A stretch of 7,082 nt of DNA. Source: Frankiaceae bacterium. Lineage in GTDB: Bacteria > Actinomycetota > Actinomycetes > JAVEEJ01. The notes beneath the pieces are model-generated. The model was given only the letters and a program-made list of their open reading frames with translations. It searched no databases and had not been told where the DNA came from. Below, piece after piece: positions 5,638-7,082 of this stretch (position 1 is its first letter; every line of letters starts with the position of its first letter). The stretch covers positions 1-7,082 of the forward strand of contig JAVEEJ010000160.1 in NCBI GenBank assembly GCA_030840515.1, given 5' to 3'. The position numbers were made by a program, and so were the translations under genes.

Positions 5638-5671
5638 GGGTCTGAGGGTGCAGCCGTTCTGATGGTGCAGC
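5638..5671 (-). repeat. Two tandem 17-bp direct repeats in the LLM gene leader
   Basis: Read on the minus strand, unit 1 (5671-5655) is GCTGCACCATCAGAACG and unit 2 (5654-5638) is GCTGCACCCTCAGACCC, 14 of 17 positions identical and directly abutting. They lie between the proposed -10 (5684-5679) and the Shine-Dalgarno site, so unit 1 begins about at the transcription start. A repressor operator in the initially transcribed region would fit, as would a chance duplication. Confidence 0.7.
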
Positions 5672-5678
5672 GGCGGCG

Positions 5679-5684
5679 AGCCTA
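5679..5684 (-). promoter_or_regulatory. Possible -10 of the LLM-uppP operon
   Basis: TAGGCT on the minus strand (5684-5679) fits the TANNNT consensus. It would start transcription near 5672, giving a leader of about 60 bases that carries the tandem repeats and the GGAGG site. The -35 region is GC-rich and unconvincing, so this is a moderate call. It lies 24 bases from the -10 of the divergent aldo/keto reductase gene. Confidence 0.4.
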
Positions 5685-5708
5685 GACCCGGCCCCGGCAG
5701 GTCCCCGT

Positions 5709-5722
5709 TAGCCTGCGGCCTC
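5709..5722 (+). promoter_or_regulatory. Leaderless promoter -10 of the aldo/keto reductase gene
   Basis: TAGCCT (5709-5714) fits TANNNT and ends eight bases before the GTG at 5723, which puts transcription start at or next to the start codon. No Shine-Dalgarno site is visible. The expected -35 region lies in the same stretch as the promoter of the divergent LLM gene. Confidence 0.5.
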
Positions 5723-6700
5723 GTGGAACTCCGCCCCCTCGGCCGCTCCGGGCTGCAGGTCTCGCGCCTCGCCCTCGGCACCATGACGTGGGGCCGCGAC
5801 ACCGACGCCGACGACGCCGCCTCGCAGCTCACCGACTTCGTCGAGGCGGGGGGCAACCTGCTCGACACCGCCGACGTCTACGCCGACGGCGAGTCGGAGC
5901 GGGTGATCGGCAAGCTGCTGCATGGCGTGGTCGCCCGCGAGGACGTCGTACTCGCCACCAAGGCGGTCGGCCGCGGGCGTGCCTCGAGCCGGCGACGTGA
6001 CGCCTCACGCGGACACCTGCTGCGCGCCCTGGATGCCTCGCTGGACCGGTTGGGGGTCGAGTACGTCGACCTGTGGCAGCTGCACGCCTGGGACGACGCG
6101 ACACCACTCGAGGAGACCCTCGCCGCGCTGGACGCTGCGGTGGCCAGCGGCAAGACCCGCTACGTCGGCATCTCCAACTACACGGGGTGGCAGACGGCGA
6201 AGGCGGCGACCTGGCAGCTCGCGGTGCCGGGGCGCGCGCCGCTGATCTCCACCCAGGTCGAGTACTCGCTGCTCCAGCGCGGGATCGAGCGCGAGGTGGT
6301 CCCGGCGGCGGCGGACCTCGGGCTCGGGCTGCTGCCTTGGTCACCGCTCGGCCGCGGCGTGCTCACCGGGAAGTACCGCACCGGGCGGCCGGCTGACTCG
6401 CGCGCCGCCTCGCCGAACTTCTCGGGCTTTGTCGAGCCCTACCTGGACGACGACGCGAACGGTGTCGTGAACGCCGTGCACGCGGCGGCCGACGGGCTCG
6501 GTGTCGCGCCGCTGGTGGTCGCGCTGGCCTGGGTGCGGGACCGGCCGGGCGTCGTCGCGCCGATCGTGGGAGCCCGCACGGCCGGGCAGCTGCGTGGGTC
6601 CCTGGAGGCGGAGTCTCTCGTGCTGCCGGATGAGATCCGCACCGCGCTCGACGACGTGTCGATGCCGGCCATCGGCTACCCGGAGCGCGAGGCGACCTGA
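5723..6700 (+). CDS. Aldo/keto reductase
   Basis: An NADPH-dependent oxidoreductase of the AKR superfamily (cytosolic TIM barrel) that reduces aldehydes or ketones; the substrate cannot be told. Its 325 residues have the usual length. The N-terminus is MELRPLGRSGLQVSRLALGTMTWG. The catalytic tetrad is complete: Asp48 and Tyr53 in LLDTADVYADGESE (46-59), Lys80 in VVLATKAVG (75-83) and His121 in YVDLWQLHAWD (114-124). Cofactor-binding features include KTRYVGISNYTGWQ (144-157), STQVEYSLLQR (176-186) and LGLLPWSPLGRGVLTGKYR (201-219), then VAPIVGARTAGQL (278-290). This resembles the Tas/YajO/IolS branch. The GTG start is the natural one, with a -10 eight bases upstream. It is divergent from the LLM oxidoreductase gene and followed after 74 bases by a gene with its own promoter. 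Confidence 0.94.
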   Translation: MELRPLGRSGLQVSRLALGTMTWGRDTDADDAASQLTDFVEAGGNLLDTADVYADGESERVIGKLLHGVVAREDVVLATKAVGRGRASSRRRDASRGHLLRALDASLDRLGVEYVDLWQLHAWDDATPLEETLAALDAAVASGKTRYVGISNYTGWQTAKAATWQLAVPGRAPLISTQVEYSLLQRGIEREVVPAAADLGLGLLPWSPLGRGVLTGKYRTGRPADSRAASPNFSGFVEPYLDDDANGVVNAVHAAADGLGVAPLVVALAWVRDRPGVVAPIVGARTAGQLRGSLEAESLVLPDEIRTALDDVSMPAIGYPEREAT

Positions 6701-6746
6701 GTCGTGAATCTGTGCACGGCCGCGCCTGTGCGTGGCTGAGGCCGAC

Positions 6747-6761
6747 GCGCTCCCGCAGCGC
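6747..6761 (+). other. Small dyad GCGCT-N5-AGCGC before the -10 of the helix-hairpin-helix gene
   Basis: A perfect 5-bp inverted repeat with a five-base loop (GCGCT, CCCGC, AGCGC) ends one base before TAGGGT and fills the spacer of that promoter. It could be an operator half-site pair or a weak end hairpin of the preceding gene, but a dyad this short is easily met by chance in GC-rich DNA. Confidence 0.3.
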
Positions 6762-6762
6762 C

Positions 6763-6774
6763 TAGGGTCGAGTG
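6763..6774 (+). promoter_or_regulatory. Leaderless promoter -10 of the helix-hairpin-helix gene
   Basis: TAGGGT (6763-6768) is followed by six bases and then GTG at 6775, the same spacing as for mshC and DUF3090. An in-frame GTG at 6772 is only three bases from the hexamer and so less likely. Confidence 0.6.
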
Positions 6775-7082
6775 GTGCCTGAGGACGCCTTCGCCGCGTT
6801 CGCCGCTGCGGGGCTGTGGCCAGGGCTCGGCCGCACGCTGGCTGAGCAGCTCGCAGACCACGACATCCGCTCCCCCGCAGACGTGACCCTGGCCAAGCTG
6901 GCGGATCTGCCGAAGGTGGGCGGGATGCGCGCCGACCGGCTGGTAGGCGCGTTCCGCAAGGCCGCCCCGACCTACGCCGTGGTCGAGTTGCTCGTCGCCG
7001 CCGAGCTGCCCGCCCGGCTCGCTGGCGGAGTGGTCAGCTCGATCGGCGAGACGGCCCCGACCGTCCTGGCGAGTGACCCGTG
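6775..7082 (+). CDS. Helix-hairpin-helix protein, probable RecD2-like ATP-dependent helicase, N-terminal part, cut by the right edge
   Basis: The frame from GTG 6775 is open for 102 codons to the window end. It reads VPEDAFAAFAAAGLWPGLGR, then DIRSPADVTLAKLADLPKVG and GMRADRLVGAFRKAAPTYAV. The segment LAKLADLPKVGGMRADRLVGAF (40-60) is a helix-hairpin-helix DNA-binding motif with the glycine turn KVGG. A second, helical part, VVELLVAAELPARLAGGVVSSIGETAPTVLASDP (69-102), resembles the RecD2 N-terminal pattern that precedes an 'NPY/DPW' turn and the helicase core. RecD2-like proteins are 5'-3' DNA helicases acting in repair or replication. The Walker A box would lie beyond the window, so helicase identity is inference from the N-terminus and from my memory of similar actinobacterial proteins. 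No signal peptide is seen. Confidence 0.75.
   Translation, partial: MPEDAFAAFAAAGLWPGLGRTLAEQLADHDIRSPADVTLAKLADLPKVGGMRADRLVGAFRKAAPTYAVVELLVAAELPARLAGGVVSSIGETAPTVLASDP

Noticed and set aside
5614..5868. An 85-residue N-terminal extension of the LLM oxidoreductase
   Set aside because: It would overlap the divergent aldo/keto reductase and its promoter, has unlike composition, and the family start MKLGLNLGYW has a good GGAGG site.
6701..6746. Possible terminator after the aldo/keto reductase (CGGCC paired with GGCCG)
   Set aside because: Only a five-base stem with a long loop and no T-run; indistinguishable from background in GC-rich DNA.

Overview
The window is chromosomal DNA from a GC-rich actinobacterium. 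The evidence is a mycothiol-pathway gene (mshC), an F420-type LLM oxidoreductase, mostly GTG start codons, and three protein families typical of Actinobacteria (SCO1664 family, DUF3090, MSMEG_4193-type phosphomutase). A Nocardioides-like member of the Propionibacteriales is my best guess, but this is inference. No tRNA, rRNA, CRISPR array, insertion sequence or phage gene is visible. Coding density is very high and no gap exceeds 300 bases.

Layout. On the minus strand, reading from about 2704 down to 1, lie an MSMEG_4193-type phosphomutase (2704-2006), a DUF3090 protein (1972-1418), a SCO1664-family kinase-like protein overlapping it (1481-705), a 189-base gap containing a long perfect inverted repeat (600-682), and the start of mshC (515 to the left edge). 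Divergent from the phosphomutase is a CorA-type metal transporter (2751-3725, plus). It runs tail to tail into uppP (4567-3722, minus), with the two stop codons sharing CTAG. uppP is preceded by, and overlaps by GTGA, an Rv3520c-type LLM oxidoreductase (5613-4564, minus). Divergent from that is an aldo/keto reductase (5723-6700, plus), followed by the N-terminus of a helix-hairpin-helix protein, probably a RecD2-like helicase, that runs off the right edge (6775 onward).

How they fit together. The phosphomutase, DUF3090 and SCO1664 genes form a trio that recurs in Actinobacteria, often near mshC and, as I recall, uppP (compare Rv2130c-Rv2136c of M. tuberculosis). A PI-kinase-like protein, a histidine phosphatase-like protein and a small metal-knuckle protein together suggest an uncharacterised phosphate-transfer module, possibly related to inositol or thiol metabolism. 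This is the best candidate here for an undescribed system. uppP recycles undecaprenyl pyrophosphate for cell-wall synthesis. The CorA-type transporter has GQN in place of the usual GMN signature.

Regulation. Six of the eight transcription-unit or gene starts show a TANNNT -10 hexamer (four are exactly TAGGGT) ending only 6 to 8 bases before the start codon. That spacing places the transcription start on the first base of the gene, so leaderless transcripts dominate. The exceptions are uppP (coupled by overlap), SCO1664 (inside the DUF3090 transcript) and the LLM gene. The LLM gene instead has a good Shine-Dalgarno site and a leader of about 60 bases holding a 2 x 17-bp tandem repeat.
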